A stretch of 64,000 nucleotides of DNA from Azorhizobium sp943371865 (GTDB lineage: Bacteria > Pseudomonadota > Alphaproteobacteria > Rhizobiales > Xanthobacteraceae). The notes under the pieces were generated by a model. The model did not search any database. It saw only the letters and a program-made list of their open reading frames with translations, and was not told the origin of the DNA. Shown piece after piece: positions 34,097 through 43,031 of this stretch. The stretch lies in the NCBI RefSeq assembly GCF_943371865.1, contig NZ_CALRWL010000024.1:1-64000 (forward strand), read 5' to 3'. The position numbers and the translations under genes are program-made. The stretch's first letter is position 1. Each line of letters starts with the position of its first letter.

Positions 34097-36445
34097 ATGG
34101 CTGTCCTGTCCGCTGACATCGCCCGCATCATCGCCGGCGAGATCGCCGCGAAGCCCGCCCAGGTGGCGGCGGCGGTCGCTCTGCTGGACGAGGGCGCCAC
34201 GGTTCCGTTCATCGCCCGCTACCGCAAGGAAGCCACCGACGGGCTGGACGACACCCAATTGCGCACCCTGGAGGAGCGCCTGTCCTATCTGCGCGAGCTG
34301 GAAGCCCGCCGGGCCAGCGTGCGCCAGTCCATCGACAGCCAGGGCAAGCTCACCGACGAACTCGCCGCCAAGATCGCCGCCGCCGCCACCAAGGCGGAGC
34401 TGGAAGACCTGTATCTGCCCTACAAGACCAAGCGCCGCACCAAGGCCGAGATCGCCCGCGAGCGCGGCCTGGGGCCTTTGGTGGAGGCGATCCTCACTGA
34501 GCGCAGCGTCGAGCCGGCCACGCTCGCCGCCCGCTTCCTCACCGAGGAGGTGCCCGACACCAAGGCGGCGCTGGATGGCGCCCGCGACATCCTGGTGGAG
34601 ATGTTCGCGGAGAATGCGGATCTGGTGGGCCGCCTGCGCACCCACATGCGCACCAATGCCCGGCTGGTATCCAAGGTCATCCCCGGCAAGGAGGAGGCCG
34701 GCGCCAAGTTCCGCGATTATTTCGATCATGCGGAGCGCTGGTCGCAGGTGCCCAGCCACCGGGCGCTGGCCATGCTGCGCGGGCGCAATGAGGAGTTTCT
34801 CGCCCTCGATCTGGAAGTGGATTGGGACGACCCCTCCCCCATCAAGCCGGTGGAGCGCATGATCGGCGCTGCTTATAACGTCGGCAACGGCCCGGGCGAT
34901 GCCTTCCTGCGCGATGTGGCGCGCTGGGCGTGGCGGGTGAAGCTCTCGCTGCACCTGTCCATCGACCTCATGACCGCCATGACCGAGCGGGCCGAGGAAG
35001 AAGCGATCCGGGTCTTCGCCCGCAATCTCAAGGATCTGCTGCTGGCGGCCCCGGCCGGTTCGCGGAACACCATGGGCCTCGACCCCGGCATCCGCACCGG
35101 GGTGAAGGTGGCGGTGGTGGACGGCACCGGCAAAGTGCTCGAGACCAGCACCATCTATCCGTTCCAGCCCAGGAACGATCTGATGGGCGCCACCGCGCAG
35201 ATCGCCCACCTGATTGCCAAGCACAAGGTGGAGCTGATCGCCATCGGCAACGGCACCGCCAGCCGCGAAACCGAGAAACTGGCCGCCGACGTCATCGCAA
35301 AAATGCCTGCGCCAAAGCCCCGCACCGTGGTGGTGAGCGAAGCCGGCGCCTCGGTCTATTCCGCCTCGGCGCTGGCGGCAGCGGAAATGCCGGATCTGGA
35401 CGTGTCGCTGCGCGGCGCGGTGTCCATCGCCCGCCGGCTGCAGGACCCGCTGGCGGAACTGGTGAAGATCGAGCCCAAGGCCATCGGGGTGGGCCAATAC
35501 CAGCACGACGTGGACCAGAGCCGCCTCGCCAAGGGCCTCGACGCGGTGGTGGAAGATGCGGTGAATGCGGTCGGCGTCGATCTGAACACCGCTTCCGCCC
35601 CGCTGCTCGCCCGCATCTCGGGCCTGGGACCGGCGTTGGCGGACGCCATCGTCGCCCATCGCGACGCGGTGGGGGCGTTCTCCAACCGCAAGGAATTGCT
35701 GAAGGTCGCCCGCCTCGGGCCGCGCACGTTCGAACTGTGCGCCGGGTTTTTGCGCATTTCCGGCGGCAAGGAGCCGCTGGATGGCTCCAGCGTGCATCCG
35801 GAAGCCTATGGCCTCGCCAAGAAGATCATCGCCGCCTGCGGCCGCGACGTGCGCTCGCTCATGGGCGACAGCGCCACCCTGAAAAGCCTCGACCCCGCCG
35901 CCTTCGTGGATGAGCGCTTCGGCCTGCCCACGGTGCGGGACATTCTGAGCGAGCTGGAAAAGCCCGCCCGCGATCCCCGCCCGGAGTTCAAGACCGCCAC
36001 CTTCGCCGAGGGGGTCAACACCATGGGCGACCTCAAGCCCGGCATGCTGCTGGAAGGCACGGTGACCAACGTGGCCGCCTTCGGTGCCTTCGTGGACATC
36101 GGCGTCCATCAGGACGGGCTGGTGCATGTCTCAGCTCTCGCCGACCGGTTCGTGAAGGACCCGCATGAAGTGGTCAAAGCCGGCGACGTGGTGAAGGTGC
36201 GGGTGGTGGAGGTGGATGTGCAGCGCAAGCGCATCGCCCTCTCCATGCGCAAGGACGGCGGCGAAGCCGGCGCCTCCGGTGCCCGCCCCCAAGGCGGCCC
36301 ACCCCAGGGGCGCCCGCTGCCCGGCGGCAAGTTCAGCACCGGCCCCAAGCCCGCCGCCGGTGGCGACAATCGCCGCCCCGCGCCCCCCGCCGATGGTCCG
36401 CTGGCCGCCGCCTTGGCGGAAGCCATGCGCCGCAAGGGGGGATGA
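34097..36445 (+). CDS. tex: Tex-family transcription accessory / RNA-binding protein
   Basis: A 782-aa Tex protein. It has the N-terminal helical domain (about 1-190), YqgF-like RNase H fold (about 322-430, GLDPGIRTGVKVAVVD), helix-hairpin-helix segment (about 490-560, VDLNTASAPLLARISGLGPALADAIVAHRD), and a C-terminal S1 domain (about 640-715, GMLLEGTVTNVAAFGAFVDIGVHQDGLVHVS). A basic Gly/Pro-rich tail follows. Tex binds nucleic acids and is linked to transcription, rRNA processing and toxin expression in various bacteria. The ATG at 34097 has AGAAGGAAA upstream. Confidence 0.94.
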   Translation: MAVLSADIARIIAGEIAAKPAQVAAAVALLDEGATVPFIARYRKEATDGLDDTQLRTLEERLSYLRELEARRASVRQSIDSQGKLTDELAAKIAAAATKAELEDLYLPYKTKRRTKAEIARERGLGPLVEAILTERSVEPATLAARFLTEEVPDTKAALDGARDILVEMFAENADLVGRLRTHMRTNARLVSKVIPGKEEAGAKFRDYFDHAERWSQVPSHRALAMLRGRNEEFLALDLEVDWDDPSPIKPVERMIGAAYNVGNGPGDAFLRDVARWAWRVKLSLHLSIDLMTAMTERAEEEAIRVFARNLKDLLLAAPAGSRNTMGLDPGIRTGVKVAVVDGTGKVLETSTIYPFQPRNDLMGATAQIAHLIAKHKVELIAIGNGTASRETEKLAADVIAKMPAPKPRTVVVSEAGASVYSASALAAAEMPDLDVSLRGAVSIARRLQDPLAELVKIEPKAIGVGQYQHDVDQSRLAKGLDAVVEDAVNAVGVDLNTASAPLLARISGLGPALADAIVAHRDAVGAFSNRKELLKVARLGPRTFELCAGFLRISGGKEPLDGSSVHPEAYGLAKKIIAACGRDVRSLMGDSATLKSLDPAAFVDERFGLPTVRDILSELEKPARDPRPEFKTATFAEGVNTMGDLKPGMLLEGTVTNVAAFGAFVDIGVHQDGLVHVSALADRFVKDPHEVVKAGDVVKVRVVEVDVQRKRIALSMRKDGGEAGASGARPQGGPPQGRPLPGGKFSTGPKPAAGGDNRRPAPPADGPLAAALAEAMRRKGG

Positions 36446-36461
36446 GCGCAGAAGCAGCGCC

Positions 36462-37301
36462 ATGCAATATTCTCTCGTAAACGGCGACCGGCGCGAGGCA
36501 TTTGCAGGCGGTCGTGGTCTTTGTCCGACCTGCGGCGCGGCGATGGTCGCCAAGTGCGGGCCGCGTATCCTTCACCACTGGGCTCATACCGGTCGCCGTA
36601 ACTGCGATCCGTGGTGGGAGAATGAAACCGAGTGGCATCGGTCGTGGAAAAACCTCTTCCCAGAGTCCTGCCGGGAGATTTCGCACGTCGCACCCGATGG
36701 AGAGGTCCACCGCGCAGATATCAAGACGCCGACCGGGATTGTCATCGAGGTCCAGCATTCAGCAATGACTGACGCCGAACGGCGCTCGCGCGAAGACTTC
36801 TATGGCAATCTGGTTTGGGTGATCGATGGACGCGGCTTCCGCGACAACTTCGACATCTACCATTTGCTCCCTTCCCCCGATTCCGAGATTGCGCAGGATC
36901 TGGTGTGGAGTAAGGCAAGCCGCCCCATGCGGGGCGCAGCCAGTGGCCTGTTCTTTCGTCTCTCGGAGAACCGGACGGCATTTCCGGGAAAGATCTTTAC
37001 TAAGGCTACGATGCGGGGTGGCTTCATCCACGGCATCCATGAGATCGAGGCCGAGGTGGAACTGGCCTATCGTGGCCACCACCAGTACGATTGGGTGCGA
37101 CCGCGTCGCACTTGGCTGGACGCTGCCTGCCCAGTCTATATCGACTTCGGCGAAGATCATCTCGTGCGACTCGAGATCTATGATGAGTCGGGCCTGCGCT
37201 GTATCCGCCTCATCTCGAAGCGCAAGTTCGTTCATGACGTCATGGTTGAAACCAATGTCAGCGCCATCGCGACGCGGTTCTATCCGCTCGGGCGCGACTG
37301 A
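36462..37301 (+). CDS. Competence protein CoiA-like nuclease
   Basis: A 279-aa protein of the CoiA-like family. The N-terminal segment has a zinc-type CPTCG (Cys21, Cys24) with HHWAH (38-42). Then the CoiA signature ENETEWHRSWKNLFP (53-67) and the PD-(D/E)XK nuclease core HRADIKTPTGIVIEVQHS (Asp86, Glu97, Gln99) follow. The C-terminal half has no domain I know. GC content is clearly below that of the neighbours, suggesting transfer. It starts 17 bp after the tex stop. In Gram-positives CoiA acts in competence; Gram-negative homologues are of unknown role and may be mobile or defence-associated nucleases. Confidence 0.8.
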   Translation: MQYSLVNGDRREAFAGGRGLCPTCGAAMVAKCGPRILHHWAHTGRRNCDPWWENETEWHRSWKNLFPESCREISHVAPDGEVHRADIKTPTGIVIEVQHSAMTDAERRSREDFYGNLVWVIDGRGFRDNFDIYHLLPSPDSEIAQDLVWSKASRPMRGAASGLFFRLSENRTAFPGKIFTKATMRGGFIHGIHEIEAEVELAYRGHHQYDWVRPRRTWLDAACPVYIDFGEDHLVRLEIYDESGLRCIRLISKRKFVHDVMVETNVSAIATRFYPLGRD

Positions 37302-37348
37302 CGAATGCCTTGGTGTGCGCGACCGCAGTTCGACGCCGGACTTGCCTC

Positions 37349-37870
37349 TCAGCCCCCCTGCGCCACCTGATACTCGTTCGCCACCGACGAGGCGTGCTGA
37401 CGGTGGTCGTAGCCGTAGATGTGCAAGGAGATGGCGTAGTCGGTGCCGAAATTCTCCATCTGGTGCAGGTTCGGGCCGGACGGCATCATGCAGGCGATGA
37501 AGCCGGGGGTGCGCACCGCCTGGCGGGTGGGGCGGGCCAACAACGGGCTCTCAACGTCGAAATAGGTCTCGGTCAAAGCGCCCTGGAGCACCGCGAAGCA
37601 GCAGGAGCAATGGTGGTCGTGGATCGATGTGCGCGAACCCGGCGCCCACACCATGGCCCACACGCTCACATCACCGTCGCCGAACACGAAATTGCGCGAA
37701 TAGGTGCCGGGGGTGCGGGTCAGCGGCACCTTATCCAGCAGGCAGGGCTGGGCGACGAACCGGGCCAAAGCGGCGCGGGCGGCGGCCAGATAGTCCTGCT
37801 CCGTGCCGGTGCTGGCGGCGACCAGGGCGCCGAGCATGTCGGCTGGGCGGTGTTCAAACGGCGCGTTCAT
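37349..37870 (-). CDS. Cysteine dioxygenase-family protein (thiol dioxygenase)
   Basis: A 173-aa cupin of the cysteine dioxygenase type. Iron ligands are visible in SIHDHHCSCCFAVLQG (HxH) and the later GPNLHQMEN His. An Arg in TPGTYSRNFVF matches the substrate-carboxylate contact and YDHRQHAS near the end matches the C-terminal motif. It oxidises cysteine or a related thiol such as 3-mercaptopropionate to the sulfinate; which one is not clear from sequence. The ATG at 37870 follows directly after a leader hairpin. Confidence 0.87.
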   Translation of the reverse strand: MNAPFEHRPADMLGALVAASTGTEQDYLAAARAALARFVAQPCLLDKVPLTRTPGTYSRNFVFGDGDVSVWAMVWAPGSRTSIHDHHCSCCFAVLQGALTETYFDVESPLLARPTRQAVRTPGFIACMMPSGPNLHQMENFGTDYAISLHIYGYDHRQHASSVANEYQVAQGG

Positions 37871-37873
37871 CTT

Positions 37874-37901
37874 CAACCCACTCACGCTTTGTGATGGGTT
37901 G
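37874..37901. promoter_or_regulatory. Long dyad just upstream of the thiol dioxygenase start
   Basis: CAACCCA-C-TCAC-N5-GTGA-TGGGTTG: an 11-bp inverted repeat with one bulged base, 4 bp from the start codon. In RNA it would be a stem beside the ribosome binding region; as DNA it could be an operator. The role is not known. Confidence 0.45.
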
Positions 37902-38074
37902 AGCCTAGGGCGTCCGGCCACGAATGAGTTTGCAAAGACTGTGCGCTTTGCCGGGAACGGCGGAAAATGCGTTCGCCTTTATCCGCTTTCGCGGAATGAA
38001 ATCACATACAACCGTCGGAACGAGCGATGCACGTTTTCAGCGAGGCTCGCGGGGGCGGTTCGGGCGCCGCCACG

Positions 38075-38109
38075 AAAAAGGGGAATGGCACGCCGCGCGC
38101 CATTCCCCT
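38075..38109 (-). terminator. Intrinsic terminator of the MarR/binding-protein operon
   Basis: AGGGGAATGGC-N9-GCCATTCCCCT (11-bp stem) followed on the minus strand by a run of five U. It lies 31 bp beyond the stop of the substrate-binding-protein gene. This is a textbook intrinsic terminator. Confidence 0.85.
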
Positions 38110-38139
38110 CATCGTGCCAAACCGCGATGGCCGGTGGCG

Positions 38140-39732
38140 CTATTTCGCCGGCTTGATGTTCATGGCCAAGGTGTCCTCGTCCACCCGCGGGGTGAAGGTC
38201 ACCTTGGCCTTCTGCATGGCCCAGGCGCTGACGATGGAGGCGATGGGCAGGCTGGGGCGATCCTGCGCCACCAGGGCTTCCGCCTGCTCCAGCAAGGCGC
38301 GGCGCTTGGGAATGTCCATCTCCACCGCCGCATCCTCGATCAGCTTGTCGAGGGCCGGGTTGGAATAGCCGCGCACATTGAAGCCGCCGAGCTTGGTGGC
38401 CGGGGTGTCGGTGTGCATCAGGCCGGCGAGGGTGTAATTGGCCTCGCCGGTGAGCGTGCCCCAGCCCCACATGGCCAGGCCATAATCGCCGCGCTGGCGG
38501 GCGGGGAAGAACACCGTGCTGGACACGCCATTGGCCTGGGCATCGATGCCGGCGGCGGCCAGCATCTGCACGATGGAGGTGCCCACCGCGCCATCGCTCT
38601 GCAGGCGATCGGTGGTGAAGGACAGCGCCACCTTGAAGCCGTTGGGATAGCCGGCCTCGGCCAGCAGTTGCTTGGCCTTCTTCGGGTCGGCCTTGGTCAC
38701 CTTCAGGGCCTTGTTGAAGCCGAAGATGGTGTCGGTGACGATCTGCGAGGCCGGCTTGCCCAGGCCCTCCATGGAGATTTCGGCGATGGTCTCGCGGTCG
38801 ATGGCCAGATCAAACGCCTCGCGCACCTTGGGATCGAGGAACGGGTTCTTCGGCAGCGGCGAGCCGTCCTTGGCGGTGACCATGGCCGCCTTGTCGCGGA
38901 AATCGAACTCGGTGATGAACAGATAGACGCTGTCGGCCTTGGCGATGCGCAGCTTGGCATCCTTTTCCAGGGTCGGCACATCGGCGGGGGGCACGCGGGC
39001 GATCAGATCGAGCTGGCCGGCTTTCAGCTGGGCGACGCGGCTGGCGTCATTGGCGATCTCCTTGCGGACCACCCTCTCCCACGGCTCCTTGCCGCCCCAA
39101 TAGCCATCGAAGCGGGCGAGGACCAATTCCTCCTTCGGCGTCCAGGAGACGAACTTGTAAGGCCCGGTGCCGATGGCCGCCTTGCCGGAATTGAAGCCGT
39201 CGCCGGCGGTGTCCTTGGTGGAGAAGTCCTTGGCGGCGGTGTGGGAGACCACGAACAGGCGCACGAAATCGTTCGGCAGCGTGGGCGCCGCTCCGTCGGT
39301 CTTGATGCGGATGGTGAGGGGATCGACGATCTCCACCGCCTTCACCCGTCGCACATAGACCGTGGTGGGGTTGGGGCCGGTGACGTTGGGAATGCGCTCG
39401 ATGGAAAATTTCACGTCCTCGGCGGTGAAGTCCGAGCCGTCGTGAAACTTCACCCCCTTGCGCAGCTTGAATTCCCAGGTGGTGTCGTCGATCGCCTTCC
39501 AGCTTTCCGCCAGACCGGGCTCCAGCTGGAGATTGTCGCCGGACTTCACCAGCGTATCGAATACATGCTTGGCCGCTTCCGCCTGCACGCCAGTGGAGGT
39601 GAAGTGCGGATCGATGGAGGCAGGGCCGGCGCGCACGCCGATGGTCAGCGTCTGCGCCATCAGCGCGGACGAGGCGGACGAGACCAGCAGGGCGGCCAGG
39701 GACAAGGTGCGCAGCGTTCGGGTGAAGCTCAT
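38140..39732 (-). CDS. Peptide/nickel-type ABC transporter substrate-binding protein (family 5)
   Basis: A 530-aa periplasmic solute-binding protein of family 5 (DppA/OppA type). The signal peptide is MSFTRTLRTLSLAALLVSSASSALMAQ. Family motifs include PASIDPHFTSTG, ESWKAIDDTTWEFKLRKGVKFHDGSDFTAEDV (the SBP_bac_5 signature) and IGTGPYKFVSWTP. The start at 39732 overlaps the MarR gene stop by 4 bases and has GAGGAT upstream. Matching permeases and ATPases are on the opposite strand at 41182-45006, so the importer is split across a divergent promoter. The ligand may be a cyclic or modified peptide-like amide, judging by the creatininase-like neighbour (inference). Confidence 0.92.
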   Translation of the reverse strand: MSFTRTLRTLSLAALLVSSASSALMAQTLTIGVRAGPASIDPHFTSTGVQAEAAKHVFDTLVKSGDNLQLEPGLAESWKAIDDTTWEFKLRKGVKFHDGSDFTAEDVKFSIERIPNVTGPNPTTVYVRRVKAVEIVDPLTIRIKTDGAAPTLPNDFVRLFVVSHTAAKDFSTKDTAGDGFNSGKAAIGTGPYKFVSWTPKEELVLARFDGYWGGKEPWERVVRKEIANDASRVAQLKAGQLDLIARVPPADVPTLEKDAKLRIAKADSVYLFITEFDFRDKAAMVTAKDGSPLPKNPFLDPKVREAFDLAIDRETIAEISMEGLGKPASQIVTDTIFGFNKALKVTKADPKKAKQLLAEAGYPNGFKVALSFTTDRLQSDGAVGTSIVQMLAAAGIDAQANGVSSTVFFPARQRGDYGLAMWGWGTLTGEANYTLAGLMHTDTPATKLGGFNVRGYSNPALDKLIEDAAVEMDIPKRRALLEQAEALVAQDRPSLPIASIVSAWAMQKAKVTFTPRVDEDTLAMNIKPAK

Positions 39733-40352
39733 GGCTGGGAATCCTCGGTTTGGAGTGTCGGGGGCCACGCGGGGGAATCCACCACCATCTTGGCCAGGAT
39801 CTCGAACAACAGGGTGCGCTCGCCGGGCGACAGCCGCGCCAGCATCACCCGCTCGCGCTCCAGCATCACCGGCATGCTGGCGTCGAAGATGCGCCTGCCG
39901 TCCTCGGTGATGTGCAGCAGATAGCTGCGGTGATCCTTGGCATCTTCGTTGCGGCGGATCAGCTTGCGCTTGAGCAGCTTCTGGATGGCGCGGCTGATGG
40001 TGGGCTTGGGAAAGCCGCTGGAGGCGCAGATGTCCTTGGCCGCCACGCCATCGCGCAGGCCCAAGGCATACAGCACCACGAATTCAGGGCGCGGCAGGCC
40101 GAAGGTCTTCTCGGTCCAGTCATAGACCGGCACGTTGAAGTGCATGGACAGATAGTTGATGCGGAACGAGAACCAGCACGGGTTCCGCCACAGCTTGATG
40201 GCGATCAGCGGATCAACATCGCCCGGCAGCTCGGCCTCGGCCAGATTGGCAACGGCGGCATCCATCGGCGGCGTCTCCATCGGCTGCATGTCCAGCGCCC
40301 GCCTCCCCTGCCCGCGTCGGCCCGCTGCCGACGTTTTCCCGACTTGGTTCAT
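39729..40352 (-). CDS. MarR-family transcriptional regulator
   Basis: A 207-aa MarR-type winged-helix regulator. The DNA-binding region includes PRPEFVVLYALGLRDGVAAKDICASSGFPKPTISRAIQKLLKRKLIRRNEDAKDHRSYLLHITEDGRRIF, with the wing DAKDHRSYLL typical of MarR proteins. The N-terminal 30-40 residues are variable, and later starts at 40289 or 40280 are possible; the latter group has GGGGAGG upstream. It is co-transcribed with the binding-protein gene and divergent from the creatininase/permease operon, so it probably controls both. Confidence 0.88.
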   Translation of the reverse strand: MNQVGKTSAAGRRGQGRRALDMQPMETPPMDAAVANLAEAELPGDVDPLIAIKLWRNPCWFSFRINYLSMHFNVPVYDWTEKTFGLPRPEFVVLYALGLRDGVAAKDICASSGFPKPTISRAIQKLLKRKLIRRNEDAKDHRSYLLHITEDGRRIFDASMPVMLERERVMLARLSPGERTLLFEILAKMVVDSPAWPPTLQTEDSQP

Positions 40353-40387
40353 CGTGAAACTTGACAGAAGGTTTTTACCGCTGTCAA
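40346..40387. promoter_or_regulatory. Divergent promoter with MarR-type dyads
   Basis: GGTTCA-N3-TGAAAC (40346-40360) is an inverted repeat matching 5 of 6 pairs that covers the MarR start codon. TTGACA (40361-40366) and TGTCAA (40382-40387) are inverse copies that could be -35 elements for the two directions or one dyad. The 120-bp space is AT-rich compared with its surroundings. Binding by the adjacent MarR protein is inference. Confidence 0.45.
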
Positions 40388-40472
40388 TCTACATAACAAG
40401 TTCCAAACGAAACTAATTCTGCAACGACACGCTGTGTTTTTGCAGCCGCATCTGCGTGCATTCGGAGGCTCC

Positions 40473-41174
40473 ATGCGCATCGCCGACATGAACTGGATGC
40501 AGGTCGAGGCGCAGGTGCGCGCGGATGATCGCTGCGTCCTGCCCATCGGCAGCGTCGAGCAGCACGCCTACCTCAGCCTGTGCGTGGACAAGATCCTGGC
40601 CGAGCGGGTGGCGACCGAGGCGGCCGAGCCACTGGGCATTCCGGTATTCCCTGTGGTGCCCTATGGCCTGGCCTCCAGCTTCCGCGATTATCCCGGCACG
40701 GTGTCGGTCCGCCTCTCCACCTATCTGGCGCTGATCGAGGACATTCTCGACAGCCTGCATCGCGGCGGCTTCCGGCGCATCGTCATCGTCAACGGCCATG
40801 GCGGCAACACGCCGGTCACCGCCTTGATTTCCGAATGGCTGGATGCCCATCCCGGCACGCGGGTGAAGTTCCACGACTGGTGGCGGGCGCCGCGCACCTG
40901 GGCCAAGGTGATGGAGATCGACCCCGCCGCCTCCCACGCCTCCTGGATGGAGAACTTCCCCTGGACCCGCCTGCCCGGCGTGAGCATGCCGGACGATCCG
41001 AAGCCGCGCATCGATTTCGACCTGCTGGCCCAGGGCAGCGCCGCCGACAAGCGCGCGCTGCTGGGCGACGGCAATTTCCACGGCCTCTACCAGCGCCCGG
41101 ACGAAGACATGCACGCGCTCTGGGCGGTGGCGGTGGAAGAAACCCGCGCACTCCTCACCGACGCCTGGCTCTGA
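40473..41174 (+). CDS. Creatininase-family amidohydrolase
   Basis: A 233-aa protein of the creatininase/MftE/FAPy-deformylase-like fold. Metal-binding residues are visible: PIGSVEQHAYLSLCVDK (Glu, His, Asp), VIVNGHGGN (His of the central motif) and SHASWMENF (the HAxxxE motif). The usual HGPHLPL stretch is changed to HAYLSL, so the substrate pocket differs from classical creatininase. GGAGG lies before the ATG at 40473. It is the first gene of an operon with two permeases and two ATPases of a peptide-type importer, so it probably opens a cyclic amide brought in by that transporter. Confidence 0.85.
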   Translation: MRIADMNWMQVEAQVRADDRCVLPIGSVEQHAYLSLCVDKILAERVATEAAEPLGIPVFPVVPYGLASSFRDYPGTVSVRLSTYLALIEDILDSLHRGGFRRIVIVNGHGGNTPVTALISEWLDAHPGTRVKFHDWWRAPRTWAKVMEIDPAASHASWMENFPWTRLPGVSMPDDPKPRIDFDLLAQGSAADKRALLGDGNFHGLYQRPDEDMHALWAVAVEETRALLTDAWL

Positions 41175-41181
41175 GCCAGCC

Positions 41182-42153
41182 ATGCTGGGCTTCGCCATCC
41201 AAAGGCTGGTGCAGGCGGCATTGGTGGTGCTGGTCATGTCGGCGCTGGTGTTCGCCGGCGTGTTCGCCATCGGCAATCCCATCGACCTTTTGCTCTCGCC
41301 CGAAGCCACCCAGGACATTCGCGCCGCCACCATCGCCAAATATGGCTTCGACCTGCCGCTGTGGCAGCAATATCTGCGCTTTCTCGGCCGGGCCCTGCAT
41401 GGGGATTTCGGCCAGTCCTTCGTCTACAATATGCCGGTGGGCCAGCTCATTCTCTCGCGCCTGCCCGCCACCCTGGAACTGACCTTGCTGGCCGTGTTCG
41501 GCGCCACCTTGCTGGGCGTGCCGCTGGGCATGTATGCGGGCTACCGGCCCCATGGCGCGCTCGCCAAGACGGTGATGGCCCTCTCCATCCTCGGCTTTTC
41601 CGTGCCCACCTTCTGGGTGGGGCTGGTGCTGATCTTCGCTTTCGCCGTGCAACTGGGCTGGCTACCGGCGGGCGGGCGCGGCGAGACGGTGAGCGTGTTC
41701 GGGGTGGAGTGGAGCTTCCTCACCCTGGACGGCCTCCAGCATCTCATACTGCCGGCGATCAACCTGGCCTTATTCAAGTTCGCGCTGATGATCCGCCTTG
41801 CCCGCTCCGGCACGCGGGAGGTGATGCTCACCGACACGGTGAAGTTCGCCCGCGCCGCCGGCTTGTCCGAGCGCACCATCCTGCTGCGCCATGTGCTGCG
41901 GCTGATCGCCATTCCGCTGGTGACGGTGTTCGGCCTGGAATTCGGCTCCACCCTCGCGTTCGCCGTCGTGACCGAAACCATCTTCTCCTGGCCGGGCCTG
42001 GGCAAACTGATCATCGACTCAATTACCTCGCTGGATCGCCCGGTGATGGTGGCTTATCTGATGCTGGTGGCTTTGTTCTTCATCGGCATCAATCTGGTGG
42101 TGGACCTGTCCTATGCGGCGCTGGATCCGCGCCTGCGCAAGGGCCGCGCCTGA
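41182..42153 (+). CDS. ABC transporter permease, DppB/OppB type
   Basis: A 323-aa inner-membrane permease with about six helices. The N-terminal helix is LVVLVMSALVFAGVFAIG, and the binding-protein-dependent transport signature (EAA loop) is AAGLSERTILLRHVLRLIAIPLVTVFGLEFG. VFSVETIFSWPGLGKL-like sequence near the end is typical of DppB. It starts 7 bp after the creatininase-like gene; its stop overlaps the next start (TGATG). Confidence 0.93.
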   Translation: MLGFAIQRLVQAALVVLVMSALVFAGVFAIGNPIDLLLSPEATQDIRAATIAKYGFDLPLWQQYLRFLGRALHGDFGQSFVYNMPVGQLILSRLPATLELTLLAVFGATLLGVPLGMYAGYRPHGALAKTVMALSILGFSVPTFWVGLVLIFAFAVQLGWLPAGGRGETVSVFGVEWSFLTLDGLQHLILPAINLALFKFALMIRLARSGTREVMLTDTVKFARAAGLSERTILLRHVLRLIAIPLVTVFGLEFGSTLAFAVVTETIFSWPGLGKLIIDSITSLDRPVMVAYLMLVALFFIGINLVVDLSYAALDPRLRKGRA

Positions 42154-43031
42154 TGGATCGCGCCTCCCCCCTGGCCCGCTTCTTCTCCGAGTTTCGCGAG
42201 AACCGCTCGGCGGTGATCGGTCTGGCGCTGATCGTCACCTTGCTGGTGCTGGCGCTGATCGCGCCGCTCATCACGCCGCAGGATCCCTATGATCTGGCCA
42301 GCCTCACCTTGCGCGATGCCCGCCGCCCGCCCGGTTATGTGGGCACGGCGGGCTACATGCATTGGCTCGGCACCGACGCCCAGGGCCGCGACCTGTTCTC
42401 CGCCATCCTCTACGGCCTGCGCATCTCCATCGAGATGGGGGTGCTGGCGGGCACCATCGGCCTCGTGCTCGGCGCCTCGGTGGGCACCATGGCCGCCTAT
42501 GTGGGTGGGCGCACCGAGGCGGTGGTGATGCGCCTCATCGACCTGCAATTGTCCTTCCCCGCCATCCTGCTGGCCTTTGTGCTGGCCGCCCTGCTGGGCC
42601 AGGGCAAGATGCAATTGGTGGCGGCGCTGGTGACGGCGCAATACGCCTATTTCGCCCGCACCGCCCATGGCGCCGCCGCCGCCGAGCGCCACAAGGACTA
42701 TGTGGAGGCCGCCTTCTCCACCCCTCTGCCGGCGTGGCGGGTGGTGCTGCGGCACATCCTGCCCAATGCACTGCCGCCGCTGATCGTGGTGGCCACCGTG
42801 CAGATCGCCAGCGCCATCTCGCTGGAGGCGACGCTCTCATTCCTCGGGGTGGGGCTGCCGCCCACGGAGCCGTCCCTGGGCATGCTGATCGCCAACGGCT
42901 TTCCCTACATGCTCTCGGGCCGTTACTGGATTTCCATCTATCCCGGCATCGCGCTGATCCTGCTCATCTTCTCGGTCAATCTGGTGGGCGACCAGATCCG
43001 CGACCAGATGAACCCGAGGCTGAAGCGATGA
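42153..43031 (+). CDS. ABC transporter permease, DppC/OppC type
   Basis: A 292-aa inner-membrane permease. The short N-terminal cytoplasmic segment (SPLARFFSEFRENRSAVIGL) leads into the first helix. Then come HWLGTDAQGRDLFSAILYGLRISIEMG, the DppC hallmark, and the EAA loop DYVEAAFSTPLPAWRVVLRHILPNALPP. It pairs with the preceding DppB-type permease. The 1-base overlap at the start and 4-base overlap at the end indicate tight translational coupling. Confidence 0.93.
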   Translation: MDRASPLARFFSEFRENRSAVIGLALIVTLLVLALIAPLITPQDPYDLASLTLRDARRPPGYVGTAGYMHWLGTDAQGRDLFSAILYGLRISIEMGVLAGTIGLVLGASVGTMAAYVGGRTEAVVMRLIDLQLSFPAILLAFVLAALLGQGKMQLVAALVTAQYAYFARTAHGAAAAERHKDYVEAAFSTPLPAWRVVLRHILPNALPPLIVVATVQIASAISLEATLSFLGVGLPPTEPSLGMLIANGFPYMLSGRYWISIYPGIALILLIFSVNLVGDQIRDQMNPRLKR

